A stretch of DNA of 64,000 bases from Duganella alba (lineage in GTDB: Bacteria; Pseudomonadota; Gammaproteobacteria; Burkholderiales; Burkholderiaceae_D), in the NCBI RefSeq assembly GCF_009674495.1, contig NZ_WKJN01000012.1:62001-126000 (forward strand). Direction: 5' to 3'. A program made the position numbers and the translations under genes. The notes beneath the pieces are model-generated. The model made no database searches. It saw nothing but the letters and a program-made list of their open reading frames with translations, and had not been told where the DNA came from. Positions 46,790 to 56,099 of this stretch are shown piece after piece. How positions within the stretch are numbered: the first letter of the stretch is position 1; each line of letters opens with the position of its first letter.

Positions 46790-49549
46790 ATGCAAAATAC
46801 CCTGTTGTTAGTAGACGGCTCCAGCTATCTTTACCGCGCTTTCCACGCGCTGCCCGACCTGCGCAGCGCCGACGGTCACCCGACCGGCGCCATGCACGGC
46901 ATGGTCAACATGCTGCGCCGCCTCCGGGCCGACTACCCGGCCGCCTACATCGCCTGCGTATTCGATGCTAAAGGAAAAACTTTCCGTGATGACATGTATC
47001 CGGAATACAAGGCCACGCGCGCCTCGATGCCGGACGACCTGCGCCTGCAGATCGAGCCGATCCACGAGGCGGTCAAGGCCATGGGCTGGCCGATCCTGAT
47101 GGTGGAGGGCGTGGAGGCCGACGACGTGATCGGCACCCTGTCGGTCGAGGCCTACAAGGCCGGCATGAACGTGGTGGTGTCCACCGGCGACAAGGATCTG
47201 GCGCAGCTGGTCAACGACAAGGTCATGCTGATCAACACCATGACCAACGAAAAGATGGACGAGGCCGGCGTGCTGGCCAAGTTCGGCGTGCCGCCGAACC
47301 GCATCATCGATTACCTGACCCTGATCGGCGACACCGTCGACAACGTGCCGGGCGTGTCCAAGTGCGGCCCGAAAACCGCGCTGAAATGGCTGACCCAGTA
47401 CGATTCGCTGGACGGCGTGATGAGCAACGCCGACAAGATCACCGGCGCCGTCGGCCAGAACCTGCGCGATGCGCTGGAGTGGCTGCCGAAAGGCCGCGAA
47501 CTGATCACCGTCAAGCTGGACTGCGACCTGACCGGCCACATGGTGTCGATCAGCGAATCGCTGATCGCGCGCGAGGAAGACAAGGAAGGGCTGCTGGCCT
47601 TCTTCAGCAAGTACGGCTTCAAGACGCTGCTGCGCGAACTGGGCACGGCTGCCAGCACGCCGGCGTCGACGGTCAAGGTGTCGCTGGATGCGCCGGTGGG
47701 CGGCGCCGCCTCGCTCAATGGCGACCTGTTCGCCGAACCGGTCATCGCCACCTACGAAACGGTGTACACCGACGAGCAGCTGGACAAGTGGATCGAGCGC
47801 ATCAACGCCGCCGAGCTGACCGCCGTCGACACCGAAACCACGTCGCTGGAGCCGATGACGGCGCAGCTGGTCGGCATTTCGCTATCGGTGAAGGCGGGCG
47901 AGGCCTGCTACATCCCGGTCGCGCACAACTACCAGGGCGTGTCGCAGCAGCTGGAGCGCGAGCATGTGCTGGCCAAATTGAAACCGTGGCTGGAAGACGT
48001 CACCAGGCTGAAGGTCGGCCAGAACCTCAAGTACGACAGCCACATCTTCGCCAACCATGGCGTGTCGTTGCAAGGCATCCATCACGACACGCTGCTGGAA
48101 TCGTATGTGTTTGAATCGCACCGCACGCACGACATGGACAGCCTGGCGCTGCGCCACCTGAACCACACCACGATTCCATTCGTGGACGTGTGCGGCAAGG
48201 GCGCCAGCATGATCACCTTCGACCAAGTGGAAATCGGCCGCGCCACCGAGTACGCGGCGGAAGACGCCGACATCACGCTGCGCCTGCATCAGAAGATGAT
48301 CGGCGAAGTGGAGCCGGATGCGAAGCTGAATTTCATCTACCGCAATATCGAGCTGCCGACCGCCGTGGTGCTGCAAAAGATCGAACGCAACGGCGTGCAG
48401 ATCGACGCCGCCTTGCTGGAGCAGCAATCGGCCGAGCTGGGCGCGCGCATCATCGAACTGGAAGCCAAGGCGCACGAGCTGGCCGAGCAGCCATTCAACC
48501 TCGGCTCGCCGAAACAGATCGGTGAGATCTTCTTCGAGAAGCTGAAACTGCCGGTGGTGAAAAAGACGCCGAGTGGCGCGCCATCCACCGACGAGGAAGT
48601 GCTGCAGAAGCTGGCCGAGGATTACCCGCTGCCGAAAGTGCTGCTGGAATACCGCAGCCTGTCCAAGCTGAAATCGACCTACACCGACAAGCTGCCGAAG
48701 GGCATCAACAAGGATACCGGCCGCGTGCACACCAACTACGCACAGGCGGTGGCGGTGACGGGGCGCCTGGCATCCAACGACCCGAACCTGCAAAACATTC
48801 CGATCCGCACCAAGGAGGGTCGCCGCATCCGTGAAGCCTTCGTGGCGCCGGCGGGTTCGCACATCGTGTCGGCCGACTATTCGCAGATCGAGCTGCGCAT
48901 CATGGCGCACATCTCGGAAGACGAGAACATGCTGCGCGCGTTTGCCGAAGGCGTGGACATTCACCGCGCCACCGCCGCCGAGATCTTCGGCGTGGCGCCG
49001 GAATCGGTCGAGAGCGAGCAGCGCCGCTATGCCAAGGTGATCAACTTCGGCCTGATCTACGGCATGAGCGCGTTCGGCCTGGCGAGCAACCTGGGCATCG
49101 AACGCGGCGCGGCGCAGAGCTATATCGAACGCTACTTCGCGCGCTTCTCGGGCGTGAAGCAGTACATGGACGACACGCGCCTGCAGGCCAAGGCGCGCGG
49201 TTACGTGGAGACGGTGTTCGGCCGCCGCCTGTGGCTGCCGGAGATCAATTCGCCGAACGGCCCGCGCCGCCAGGGCGCCGAGCGCGCGGCGATCAATGCG
49301 CCGATGCAGGGCACGGCGGCGGATCTGATCAAGCTGGCCATGGTGGCGGTGCAGAACTGGCTGGAAACGGATAAGCTACAGACCAAGATGATCATGCAGG
49401 TCCACGACGAACTGGTGCTGGAAGTGCCGGATGCGGAGCTGGAGCTGGTCAAGCAAAAACTGCCGGAGCTGATGGCTGGCGTGGCGCAATTGAAAGTGCC
49501 GCTGATCGCCGAAGTCGGTGTCGGTTCTAATTGGGATCAAGCACACTAA
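46790..49549 (+). CDS. polA: DNA polymerase I
   Basis: Repair and Okazaki-fragment polymerase of 919 residues. The N-terminal 5'-3' exonuclease (1 to about 290) starts LLVDGSSYLYRAFHALP. The proofreading 3'-5' exonuclease retains D347 and E349 (DTETTSLE). The polymerase motif A is DYSQIELRIM with D696, the O-helix RRYAKVINFGLIYGMS, and motif C VHDEL with D873. All three activities appear intact. Followed 12 nt later by an exported hydrolase with AGGAGCTTACAGG before it. Confidence 0.97.
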   Translation: MQNTLLLVDGSSYLYRAFHALPDLRSADGHPTGAMHGMVNMLRRLRADYPAAYIACVFDAKGKTFRDDMYPEYKATRASMPDDLRLQIEPIHEAVKAMGWPILMVEGVEADDVIGTLSVEAYKAGMNVVVSTGDKDLAQLVNDKVMLINTMTNEKMDEAGVLAKFGVPPNRIIDYLTLIGDTVDNVPGVSKCGPKTALKWLTQYDSLDGVMSNADKITGAVGQNLRDALEWLPKGRELITVKLDCDLTGHMVSISESLIAREEDKEGLLAFFSKYGFKTLLRELGTAASTPASTVKVSLDAPVGGAASLNGDLFAEPVIATYETVYTDEQLDKWIERINAAELTAVDTETTSLEPMTAQLVGISLSVKAGEACYIPVAHNYQGVSQQLEREHVLAKLKPWLEDVTRLKVGQNLKYDSHIFANHGVSLQGIHHDTLLESYVFESHRTHDMDSLALRHLNHTTIPFVDVCGKGASMITFDQVEIGRATEYAAEDADITLRLHQKMIGEVEPDAKLNFIYRNIELPTAVVLQKIERNGVQIDAALLEQQSAELGARIIELEAKAHELAEQPFNLGSPKQIGEIFFEKLKLPVVKKTPSGAPSTDEEVLQKLAEDYPLPKVLLEYRSLSKLKSTYTDKLPKGINKDTGRVHTNYAQAVAVTGRLASNDPNLQNIPIRTKEGRRIREAFVAPAGSHIVSADYSQIELRIMAHISEDENMLRAFAEGVDIHRATAAEIFGVAPESVESEQRRYAKVINFGLIYGMSAFGLASNLGIERGAAQSYIERYFARFSGVKQYMDDTRLQAKARGYVETVFGRRLWLPEINSPNGPRRQGAERAAINAPMQGTAADLIKLAMVAVQNWLETDKLQTKMIMQVHDELVLEVPDAELELVKQKLPELMAGVAQLKVPLIAEVGVGSNWDQAH

Positions 49550-49561
49550 GGAGCTTACAGG

Positions 49562-50446
49562 ATGGACGATTTGACGCGGGATGCAGAGAGTTTGCTGGCT
49601 AAAACGAATTTGTCGGACGGCGTCGACCGCCGCGATTTCCTGAAGGTGGCGCTGGGCACCGGCTTTGCCGCCGCCACGCTGCCGGTGATGGCGCAAAACG
49701 TCATCAAGACCGACACCGTCGGCCTGACCGCCGGCACCATTACGCTCAACGTCAACGGCCAGAACGTCCCGGTCTACCGCGCCCAGCCTGAAGGCAAGAC
49801 CAACCTGCCGGTGATCCTGGTGATCTCCGAAATTTTCGGCGTCCACGAGCACATCGCCGACGTCGCCCGCCGCTTCGCCAAGCAAGGCTACCTGGCGCTG
49901 GCGCCGGACCTGTTCGTGCGCCAGGGCGACGCGACCAAGGTGGCGTCCATCGCCGAACTGCAGCGCGACATCATCGCCAAGACCCCGGACGAGCAGGTGC
50001 TGACCGACCTCGACGCCGTGGTCGCCTGGGCCAAGGCCAATGGCGGCAATGCCGACAAGATCGCCATCACGGGTTTCTGCTGGGGCGGCCGCATCACCTG
50101 GCTGTACGCGGCGCACAATCCGTCGATCAAGGCCGGCGTGGCCTGGTATGGCCGCCTGATGGGGGACACCAACGCCAACTTTCCCAGGCACCCGATCGAT
50201 GTTGCTGGCACTCTGACGGTTCCCGTGCTGGGCCTGTATGGCGCCAAGGACACCGGCATCTCGCAGGAGTCGATCACCGTCATGAAAGCGGCGCTGGCCA
50301 AGGGGCCGAACAAGTCCACTTTCGTGATTTATCCGAACTCCGGCCACGCCTTCCACGCCGACTACCGCCCGAGCTACGTCGAGGCCGACGCCAAGGACGG
50401 CTGGGGCCGGACGCTGGCCTGGTTCAAGCAAAACGGCGTCATGTGA
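49562..50446 (+). CDS. Exported dienelactone hydrolase family protein
   Basis: Alpha/beta hydrolase of 294 residues. GFCWGGR places the nucleophile at Cys173, with the acid in LYGAKDTG and the histidine in YPNSGHAFHAD, the Cys-Asp-His triad of dienelactone hydrolases. The N-terminus has a twin-arginine-like signal (VDRRDFLKVALGTGFAAATLP, about 22-42), so export folded by Tat is likely. The substrate is unknown. It is probably co-transcribed with polA. Confidence 0.9.
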   Translation: MDDLTRDAESLLAKTNLSDGVDRRDFLKVALGTGFAAATLPVMAQNVIKTDTVGLTAGTITLNVNGQNVPVYRAQPEGKTNLPVILVISEIFGVHEHIADVARRFAKQGYLALAPDLFVRQGDATKVASIAELQRDIIAKTPDEQVLTDLDAVVAWAKANGGNADKIAITGFCWGGRITWLYAAHNPSIKAGVAWYGRLMGDTNANFPRHPIDVAGTLTVPVLGLYGAKDTGISQESITVMKAALAKGPNKSTFVIYPNSGHAFHADYRPSYVEADAKDGWGRTLAWFKQNGVM

Positions 50447-50573
50447 GCGGTTTTTAAGCAAAATCAGCAAAAAAGCATGCCGGGGAGTAAAATAACGCCC
50501 CGGCCTGCGCGGTAGCGCGCGCGGCTTCAGCACCAGAGGCTATAACATCGATCCCGTACTCATCTCCATCTTA

Positions 50574-51323
50574 TTGGCAACCACACTGGCTGGCGTAGTG
50601 AGCATCACTGCGGCGGCCGTGTTCTCGTTTACCTTGCTGTCCAAGGTGGTCGAGCGCATGGTCAGCCTGTCGGTCGGCATCATGCTGTCGACGTCGCTGC
50701 TGCATGCCTTGCCGGAGGCGTTTGAATCGACCGCCAGCGCGCGCAGCCTGTTTGCCACCTTGCTGGGCGGGCTGCTGGCGTTCTTCCTGCTGGAAAAGCT
50801 GGCGATCCTGCGCCATTCGCATCACCACGAGGGCGACGGCCACCATCACCACCATGGCCACGACAAGCACGAGGCCGGCAAGGCCGGCTGGATGATCCTG
50901 GTCGGCGACGGCATGCACAACTTCACCGACGGCATTCTGATTGCGGCGGCGTTCCTGGCGAATCCGGAGCTGGGCCTGGTGACCGGCCTGGCCATCATCG
51001 CGCACGAAATTCCGCAGGAAATTGGCGACTTCATCGTGCTGCTGAACGCCGGCTTCTCGCGCACCCGCGCTTACGTGTACAACCTGTTGTGCAGTCTGCT
51101 GGCGATTGCCGGCGGCCTGCTGGGCTATTACACGCTGGACCGTGCCAGCAGCCTGATTCCCTATGTGCTGGTGTTTGCCTCGTCCGGCTTCATCTACATT
51201 GCCGTCAGCGACCTGATGCCGCAGATGCAGCGCCGCGCCACCATGCGCGAGACCGTGCCGCAAGTGCTGCTGATCGCCGCCGGCGTCGCCATCGTCGTCT
51301 TCCTGGTCGGCGGCCACCACTAA
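50574..51323 (+). CDS. ZIP family metal transporter
   Basis: Membrane importer for zinc or other divalent metals, 249 residues from TTG at 50574. Eight-helix ZIP topology is visible. A His-rich cytoplasmic loop (HHHEGDGHHHHHGHDKHE, about 84-101) lies between helices 3 and 4. DGMHNFTDGI and HEIPQEIGDF are the conserved metal-binding helices. The start is doubtful: no ATG exists in frame after the stop at 50493. ATC at 50547 has AGAGG 7 nt upstream and would restore nine hydrophobic residues of helix 1. Confidence 0.88.
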   Translation: MATTLAGVVSITAAAVFSFTLLSKVVERMVSLSVGIMLSTSLLHALPEAFESTASARSLFATLLGGLLAFFLLEKLAILRHSHHHEGDGHHHHHGHDKHEAGKAGWMILVGDGMHNFTDGILIAAAFLANPELGLVTGLAIIAHEIPQEIGDFIVLLNAGFSRTRAYVYNLLCSLLAIAGGLLGYYTLDRASSLIPYVLVFASSGFIYIAVSDLMPQMQRRATMRETVPQVLLIAAGVAIVVFLVGGHH

Positions 51324-51350
51324 GCCTGACCTATCGTCACCGCACGAGTC

Positions 51351-51974
51351 ATGTTAAAAATTCTTGGAAAAGCTTCTTCCATCAACGTGCGCAAGGTCTT
51401 GTGGACATGCGCCGAGCTTGGCATTGAGTTCGAGCGGGAGGATTGGGGCGCGGGATTTCAATCCACGGCGCAGGACAGTTTTCGTGCGCTCAATCCGAAC
51501 GCGATGGTGCCTGTTATCGTCGATGGCGATTTCGTGCTGTGGGAATCGAATACGATCTGCCGCTACCTCTGCAACAAGACGAACGACGGGCGGCTGTTGC
51601 CGGTTGAGCCGCAGGCGCGTGCGCGTGTCGAACAGTGGATGGATTGGCAGGCTACCGAATTGAATAATGCCTGGCGCTATGCGTTCATGGCGCTGGTGCG
51701 CAATAGTCCCGCGCATCGCGATCCGGCGCAGATCGAAGCTGGTGTCGCGCACTGGAACCGGCACATCGGCATCCTTGATCATCATCTTGCGACCATCGGG
51801 CGCTATGCGGCTGGCGATCATTTCTCCCTGGCCGATGTGGTGCTCGGCCTGTCCGTTCACCGCTGGTTATCCACGCCGATGGAGCGGCCGCTGTATTCTG
51901 CAATTACCGGGTACTACGAGCGGTTGAGTGAAAGGCCTGCTTTCCATATCTTTTGCCGCAACGGCGAACCTTGA
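51351..51974 (+). CDS. Glutathione S-transferase family protein
   Basis: Thioredoxin-fold plus helical GST of 207 residues. The N-terminal domain has SSINVRKVLW, the loop NPNAMVPVIVDGDFVLWESNTICRYL with the glutathione-binding WESNTI (split here) and a C-terminal helical domain with FSLADVVLG. It acts in the cytoplasm in detoxification; the substrate is unknown. It follows the ZIP gene by 27 nt with no strong ribosome site. Confidence 0.88.
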   Translation: MLKILGKASSINVRKVLWTCAELGIEFEREDWGAGFQSTAQDSFRALNPNAMVPVIVDGDFVLWESNTICRYLCNKTNDGRLLPVEPQARARVEQWMDWQATELNNAWRYAFMALVRNSPAHRDPAQIEAGVAHWNRHIGILDHHLATIGRYAAGDHFSLADVVLGLSVHRWLSTPMERPLYSAITGYYERLSERPAFHIFCRNGEP

Positions 51975-52060
51975 AAGAGAATTCGCTTGCGCAGCAGCCT
52001 TCACCCTGAGCCTGCGCCAGCTCAACTTGCCATCGTCTCCACCCGGAGTATGATGGCGGC

Positions 52061-52342
52061 ATGAATTCCCGCCTCAAAAAACAAGCCGAAGCCTTGGCGG
52101 CCCTCTCCGCCGCAGACCGCGCTCGCCTCGAGCATTTGGCTGTTCTCGCACAACTTACTGCTGACGAAATCTGGCCTGAAGTCTGGCAATATGGTTTCGA
52201 CGACGTTGAGCAAAGTATTCAAGCAGATATCGAGGGACAAGAAGACATCGCCGCAGGCAGAACAATATCGAATGAAGACGTAATGGCGCAGGCACTTCAG
52301 ATTGTGGAAGCAAATGCGCGGCGCAAACGCAAAACCGGCTAG
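52061..52342 (+). CDS. Type II antitoxin-like protein
   Basis: Protein of 93 residues, highly charged and helical (RLKKQAEALAALSAADRARLEHL; DIEGQEDIAAGRTISNEDVM), ending in a basic tail ANARRKRKTG. The ISNEDVM segment near the end is typical of ParD/RelB-type antitoxins associated with ParE. The end overlaps the toxin gene by 29 nt, the usual antitoxin-first order. Base composition is less GC-rich than neighbours. CCGGAG lies 12 nt before the ATG. Confidence 0.7.
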   Translation: MNSRLKKQAEALAALSAADRARLEHLAVLAQLTADEIWPEVWQYGFDDVEQSIQADIEGQEDIAAGRTISNEDVMAQALQIVEANARRKRKTG

Positions 52343-52616
52343 GCTGGTAATCAGTTGGTCAGCGAGAGCACAAAAATCGCTCGATCAAACGATCGGGCAT
52401 GTCTATGCACAGGACACAAACACTGCCCGGTTGATCATCCAGCGATTGCAGAAAGCGCTCGACCTGATTGCTACGCAGCCTGCCATCGGTACGCCCACTA
52501 AAATCGCTGGTTTATATCGATTCCCGATACCGAAAACTGGTCATACGATTGAGTATCGGATTCATCAAACGAGTATTACGATCATGCGCTGGGCGCGGCA
52601 CACCCGTAAATCTTAG
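52314..52616 (+). CDS. RelE/ParE family toxin
   Basis: Protein of 100 residues with the RelE/ParE fold: LVISWSARAQKSLDQTIGHV, ARLIIQRLQKALDLIATQPAIG.T, LYRFPIPKTGHTIEYRI and IMRWARHTRKS. The start ATG at 52314 lies within the antitoxin gene. ParE proteins inhibit DNA gyrase and RelE proteins cleave mRNA; which applies is not decided by the sequence. It overlaps the convergent sulfurtransferase gene by 4 nt. Confidence 0.8.
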   Translation: MRGANAKPARLVISWSARAQKSLDQTIGHVYAQDTNTARLIIQRLQKALDLIATQPAIGTPTKIAGLYRFPIPKTGHTIEYRIHQTSITIMRWARHTRKS

Positions 52617-53467
52617 TTGGGGCCGGTGGCGACTGGCCGCGTGGGGTCGCCGACCCATTCGCTCCACGAGCCGGGGTAGAGCGCGGCGCCTGGGAGGCCG
52701 GCGACTTCCAGGGCCAGCAGGTTGTGGCAGGCGGTGACGCCGGAGCCGCACTGCATGATGGCTTTCGATGGATCGGCAAACAGCGGCGCGAATTCGGCTT
52801 TCAGCTGCTCGGCGTTCTTGAAGCGGCCTTCGGCCGTCAGGTTGTCCTTGAAGAAGCGGTTCTTGGCGCCCGGGATATGGCCGCCCACCGGATCGATGGT
52901 TTCGTTCTCGCCGCGATAACGGTCGGCCGCGCGCGCGTCGACCACGGTGCGGCCCTGCATGTCGATGTTGGCCAGCACCTCATCCGCCGACACGGTGCTG
53001 ACCAGCGACGAGCGCTCGCTGATCGCGCCCGGCGTGCGGCGCTCGGCATGCGTGACCAGCGGCAGGGCCTCGGCCTGCCAGGCCACCAGACCGCCATCCA
53101 GCACCGCGACCGCCGCATGGCCGACCCAGCGCAGCAGCCACCACAAGCGCGCCGCGAACATGCCGCCATGGGCATCGTAAGCCACCACCTGGGTGTCGTC
53201 GTCGATGCCCCAGCCGCGCAGGGTTTCGATGAACGCCGCCTTGCCCGGCAGCGGATGACGGCCGAGGAACTTGCCGTCCGCCCCGATCTTCGCGCCCGAC
53301 AAATCCGTATCCACATTGGCAAACTGCGCGCTGGCGATATGGCCGATGGCAAAGCTGTCGAAGCCCGCGTTCGGATGCATCAGGTCGTGGCGGCAGTCAA
53401 GGATGACCCATTTCGGATCTTCCAGGTGCTGGGACAGGGTGGCGGCGTCGATCAGGGTCGTGTACAT
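52613..53467 (-). CDS. sseA: 3-mercaptopyruvate sulfurtransferase
   Basis: Two-rhodanese-domain enzyme of 284 residues moving sulfur from mercaptopyruvate to thiol acceptors or cyanide. The active loop CGSGVTA with C240 is the MST signature, while rhodaneses have CRKGVT. N-terminal markers are WVILDCRHDL and VVAYDAHGGMFAARLWWLL. Downstream, on the same strand, of the EamA gene and 11 nt from it. Confidence 0.93.
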   Translation of the reverse strand: MYTTLIDAATLSQHLEDPKWVILDCRHDLMHPNAGFDSFAIGHIASAQFANVDTDLSGAKIGADGKFLGRHPLPGKAAFIETLRGWGIDDDTQVVAYDAHGGMFAARLWWLLRWVGHAAVAVLDGGLVAWQAEALPLVTHAERRTPGAISERSSLVSTVSADEVLANIDMQGRTVVDARAADRYRGENETIDPVGGHIPGAKNRFFKDNLTAEGRFKNAEQLKAEFAPLFADPSKAIMQCGSGVTACHNLLALEVAGLPGAALYPGSWSEWVGDPTRPVATGPN

Positions 53468-53478
53468 GAACTGGTTCC

Positions 53479-54402
53479 TTATACTTCGCTGGCGATGGGA
53501 TCGGTATCGGCAATGGCCTTGCCGCGTGGCGTGCTGCGCGTATTGTAGAACGTTGCCGCCATCCCTGACGCGAGAATGATGCCGATGCCCGCCCAGCTAT
53601 GCCAGTCGAACACGTCGCCGAAGATAAACACGCCCCAGACGCTGGAGAACACGATGCCGGTGTACTGCAAGTTCGCCACCACCAGCGTGTTGCCAAGGCG
53701 ATAGGCGCGCGTCATGGCGATCTGCGCGCTGGTGGCGCACACGCCGATGGCCAGCAGCAGCAAGCCGCTGCGCACGCTGGAGATTGGATGCCATACCGGA
53801 CCGTCGCTGCCGCCGGTCAGGAACACGCCGACGATGCCGGCGGCCAGGTTCATGACGGTGAAGTAGAACACCACCCGGTTTTCCGGCTCACCGGCCAGGC
53901 CCATTTTGCGCACCTGCATGTAGGCGGTGGCGGTAATCACGCTGGAACCCAGCGCAATCAGCGCCGGCGTCAGTTGATTGGCATTGAAAGCGGGGCGCAG
54001 CAGCAGCGTGACGCCGACAAAGCTCAGCCCCACCGCCACCATCAGCGGCCATTTGATGTCGCCCTTGGCGTGCCACCAGCCCATGGCGAACAGCCACACG
54101 GCGATCCAGATCGGCGACATGTAATTGAGGGTCATGGCGGTGGCCAGCGGCAGCTGGCCGATCGAGTAATACCACAGCCACAGCGAGGTGACGCCGATCA
54201 GGCCGCGCCAGACGTGGGCGCCCGGCATCGAGGTGCGGAAGGTTTCGCCGCGCAAGGTGACCAGGGCGCCGAGGGTGATCACGCCGACCACGCCCCGGTA
54301 CATGACCAGCTCGGATGTTGAGAATTCTGCAGAAGCCAGCTTGACGCAGACGCCCATGACGGCAAACATAAAACTCGCAAACAACATCCAGAGTGACTGC
54401 AT
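53479..54402 (-). CDS. EamA/DMT family transporter
   Basis: Ten-helix drug/metabolite exporter of 307 residues with two EamA repeats (about 1-135 and 150-285). It begins MQSLWMLFASFMFAVMGVCVKLAS, and FSTSELVMYRG and TAMTLNYMSPIWIAVW are conserved EamA segments. The substrate is unknown, typically amino acids or small metabolites. It lies 9 nt downstream of the Rieske oxygenase stop and 11 nt upstream of sseA, suggesting one transcript. Confidence 0.88.
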   Translation of the reverse strand: MQSLWMLFASFMFAVMGVCVKLASAEFSTSELVMYRGVVGVITLGALVTLRGETFRTSMPGAHVWRGLIGVTSLWLWYYSIGQLPLATAMTLNYMSPIWIAVWLFAMGWWHAKGDIKWPLMVAVGLSFVGVTLLLRPAFNANQLTPALIALGSSVITATAYMQVRKMGLAGEPENRVVFYFTVMNLAAGIVGVFLTGGSDGPVWHPISSVRSGLLLLAIGVCATSAQIAMTRAYRLGNTLVVANLQYTGIVFSSVWGVFIFGDVFDWHSWAGIGIILASGMAATFYNTRSTPRGKAIADTDPIASEV

Positions 54403-54411
54403 CGTGAAACC

Positions 54412-55512
54412 TTATAAATCCATTTTACGTTGGTACCACTCGTGGAAGTGTTGCATGCCGTCTTCCATCGGTGATTGATACGGCCCGCCGTCCGTCTCGC
54501 CGCGGTCCATGAGGACTTTGCGGCCGGCGTCCATGCGTCGGCCGATTTCGTCGTCTTCGATACAGGTTTCCATGTAGGCGGCGCGCTCGGCCTCGATGAA
54601 CTCGCGCTCGAACAGCACGATTTCCTCGGGATAGTAGAACTCCACCACGTTCCTGGTGCGGTTCGGGCCTTCCGGCCACAGGGTCGAGACGATCAGCACG
54701 TGCGGATACCACTCGACCATGATGTTCGGGTACAGGGTCAGCCAGATGGCGCCGTACGGCGGCGGTTCGCCGCCACGGAACTTGAGCACCTGCTCCTGCC
54801 AGTGCTTGTAGATTTCCGAGCCGGACTTCTGCAGGCCCTTGTGCACGCCCACCGTCTGCACGCTGTACTCGCGGCCGAACTCCCAGCGCAGGTCGTCACA
54901 GGTGACGAAGCTGCCCAGTCCGGGGTGGAACGGCTCGACGTGGTAGTCCTCCAGGTAGACCTCGATGAAGGTCTTCCAGTTGTAGTCGCAGTGGTGGACT
55001 TCCACGTGGTCCAGCATGTAGCCGCTGAAATCCAGATCCTTGGTCACGGACAGCTGGTTCAGCTCTTCCATGACGTTGTAGCCGTTTTGCTCGAACAGCA
55101 GGCCGTTCCAGCTTTGCAGCTGGGTCTTCGGCAGGTTCAGGCAAGGCGTTTCCGGGAAGTGCGGCGCGCCGATCAACTCCCCCTTGAGGTCGTAGGTCCA
55201 GCGGTGCAGCGGGCAGACGATGTTGCTGGCGTTGCCGCGGCCATTGAACATCAGCGCCTGGCGGTGGCGGCAGACGTTGGACAGCAATTCGATGCCATTG
55301 GCGTTACGCACCAGCATGCGGCCTTCGTTTTCGGCGGCCAGTGTGGCGAAATCGCCAACATTTGGCACCATCAGCTCGTGGCCGACATAGCGCGGACCGG
55401 CCTTGAATAATTGCTGCATTTCACGCTGCAGTAGCGTTTCGTCAAAATAGACGTTGACCGGAAGTTGCGCGGTTGGCCGCGCTAGCTTGGCGTGGGTACC
55501 CAGATCGGACAT
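54412..55512 (-). CDS. Rieske-type aromatic ring-hydroxylating dioxygenase alpha subunit
   Basis: Non-heme iron oxygenase of 366 residues. The Rieske cluster ligands are C81-x-H83 and C100-x2-H103. The mononuclear iron histidines are H191 and H196 (EDYHVEPFH). The ATG at 55512 with AAGGGG upstream gives a normal N-terminus; longer reading in frame is not conserved. No ferredoxin or beta subunit is adjacent. Its position next to xseB-ispA-dxs recurs in Burkholderiales, which hints at a housekeeping role rather than a catabolic one. The substrate is unknown. Confidence 0.9.
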   Translation of the reverse strand: MSDLGTHAKLARPTAQLPVNVYFDETLLQREMQQLFKAGPRYVGHELMVPNVGDFATLAAENEGRMLVRNANGIELLSNVCRHRQALMFNGRGNASNIVCPLHRWTYDLKGELIGAPHFPETPCLNLPKTQLQSWNGLLFEQNGYNVMEELNQLSVTKDLDFSGYMLDHVEVHHCDYNWKTFIEVYLEDYHVEPFHPGLGSFVTCDDLRWEFGREYSVQTVGVHKGLQKSGSEIYKHWQEQVLKFRGGEPPPYGAIWLTLYPNIMVEWYPHVLIVSTLWPEGPNRTRNVVEFYYPEEIVLFEREFIEAERAAYMETCIEDDEIGRRMDAGRKVLMDRGETDGGPYQSPMEDGMQHFHEWYQRKMDL

Positions 55513-55835
55513 CCAAACCCCCCTTAATATATACATCAAACCAAGAAGAGACAGAATCCGTAAAGACGACCCGCATTCAAATGCGTTGAGGTGGTATTTA
55601 GGACAGAACCGGCGATTATACCGTGTTTTGCGCGGTACAGACAGCCCAGCTTGCTCGCTTATTGTGCAAAACATTGCAATAACTGCATGCTCGACAGGGC
55701 AAATGAGGGCGATTGCGCTAAAATCCAGAGTCCGCGGTGTGCCTGGACGCTAATGTTCCACGGGATAAGGTGGTTTGTTCTAAAATATCGGGCTACACTG
55801 CGCTGGCCTGGCTGTGCCCAAGATAACTGATAACT
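55513..55835. other. Intergenic region between the Rieske oxygenase and xseB
   Basis: A 323-bp divergent gap, poorer in GC than the genes. It holds a perfect minus-strand TATAAT (55620-55615), a short palindrome CGCATT-CA-AATGCG (55572-55585) and several A/T-rich stretches, including CTAAAATCC near 55716 and CTAAAATATCGGG near 55780, which may contain plus-strand promoter parts. No gene or RNA was recognised in it. Confidence 0.6.
55615..55620 (-). promoter_or_regulatory. -10 element for the Rieske oxygenase gene
   Basis: Perfect TATAAT on the minus strand about 105 nt before the start codon. The -35 region is weak. Confidence 0.4.
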
Positions 55836-56099
55836 ATGTCTAAGAAATTAACTGCCGACGCGACCGCCGCCGCCCTCGCTCCCGCTTCGTTTGAAGAAGC
55901 GATGGCGGAACTGGCGCAACTGGTCGCACAGATGGAGGCGGGTCAACTGCCGCTGGAAGCTTCGGTGGCCGCCTATGCGCGCGGCTCGGAGCTGGTGAAG
56001 TTCTGCGCGGCCCAGCTGGAAAAAGTGGAATCCCAGGTCAAGGTGCTGGAAGGCGAGATGCTCAAGCCTTTCGTGGCCGTTGGCGAGGGCGAACAATGA
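55836..56099 (+). CDS. xseB: Exodeoxyribonuclease VII small subunit
   Basis: Small helical subunit of 87 residues that joins XseA to degrade single-stranded [36 protein letters not shown] is the family signature (read as [13 protein letters not shown] and [14 protein letters not shown]). The stop overlaps ispA (ATGA). The xseB-ispA-dxs order is conserved in many proteobacteria. Confidence 0.95.
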   Translation: MSKKLTADATAAALAPASFEEAMAELAQLVAQMEAGQLPLEASVAAYARGSELVKFCAAQLEKVESQVKVLEGEMLKPFVAVGEGEQ

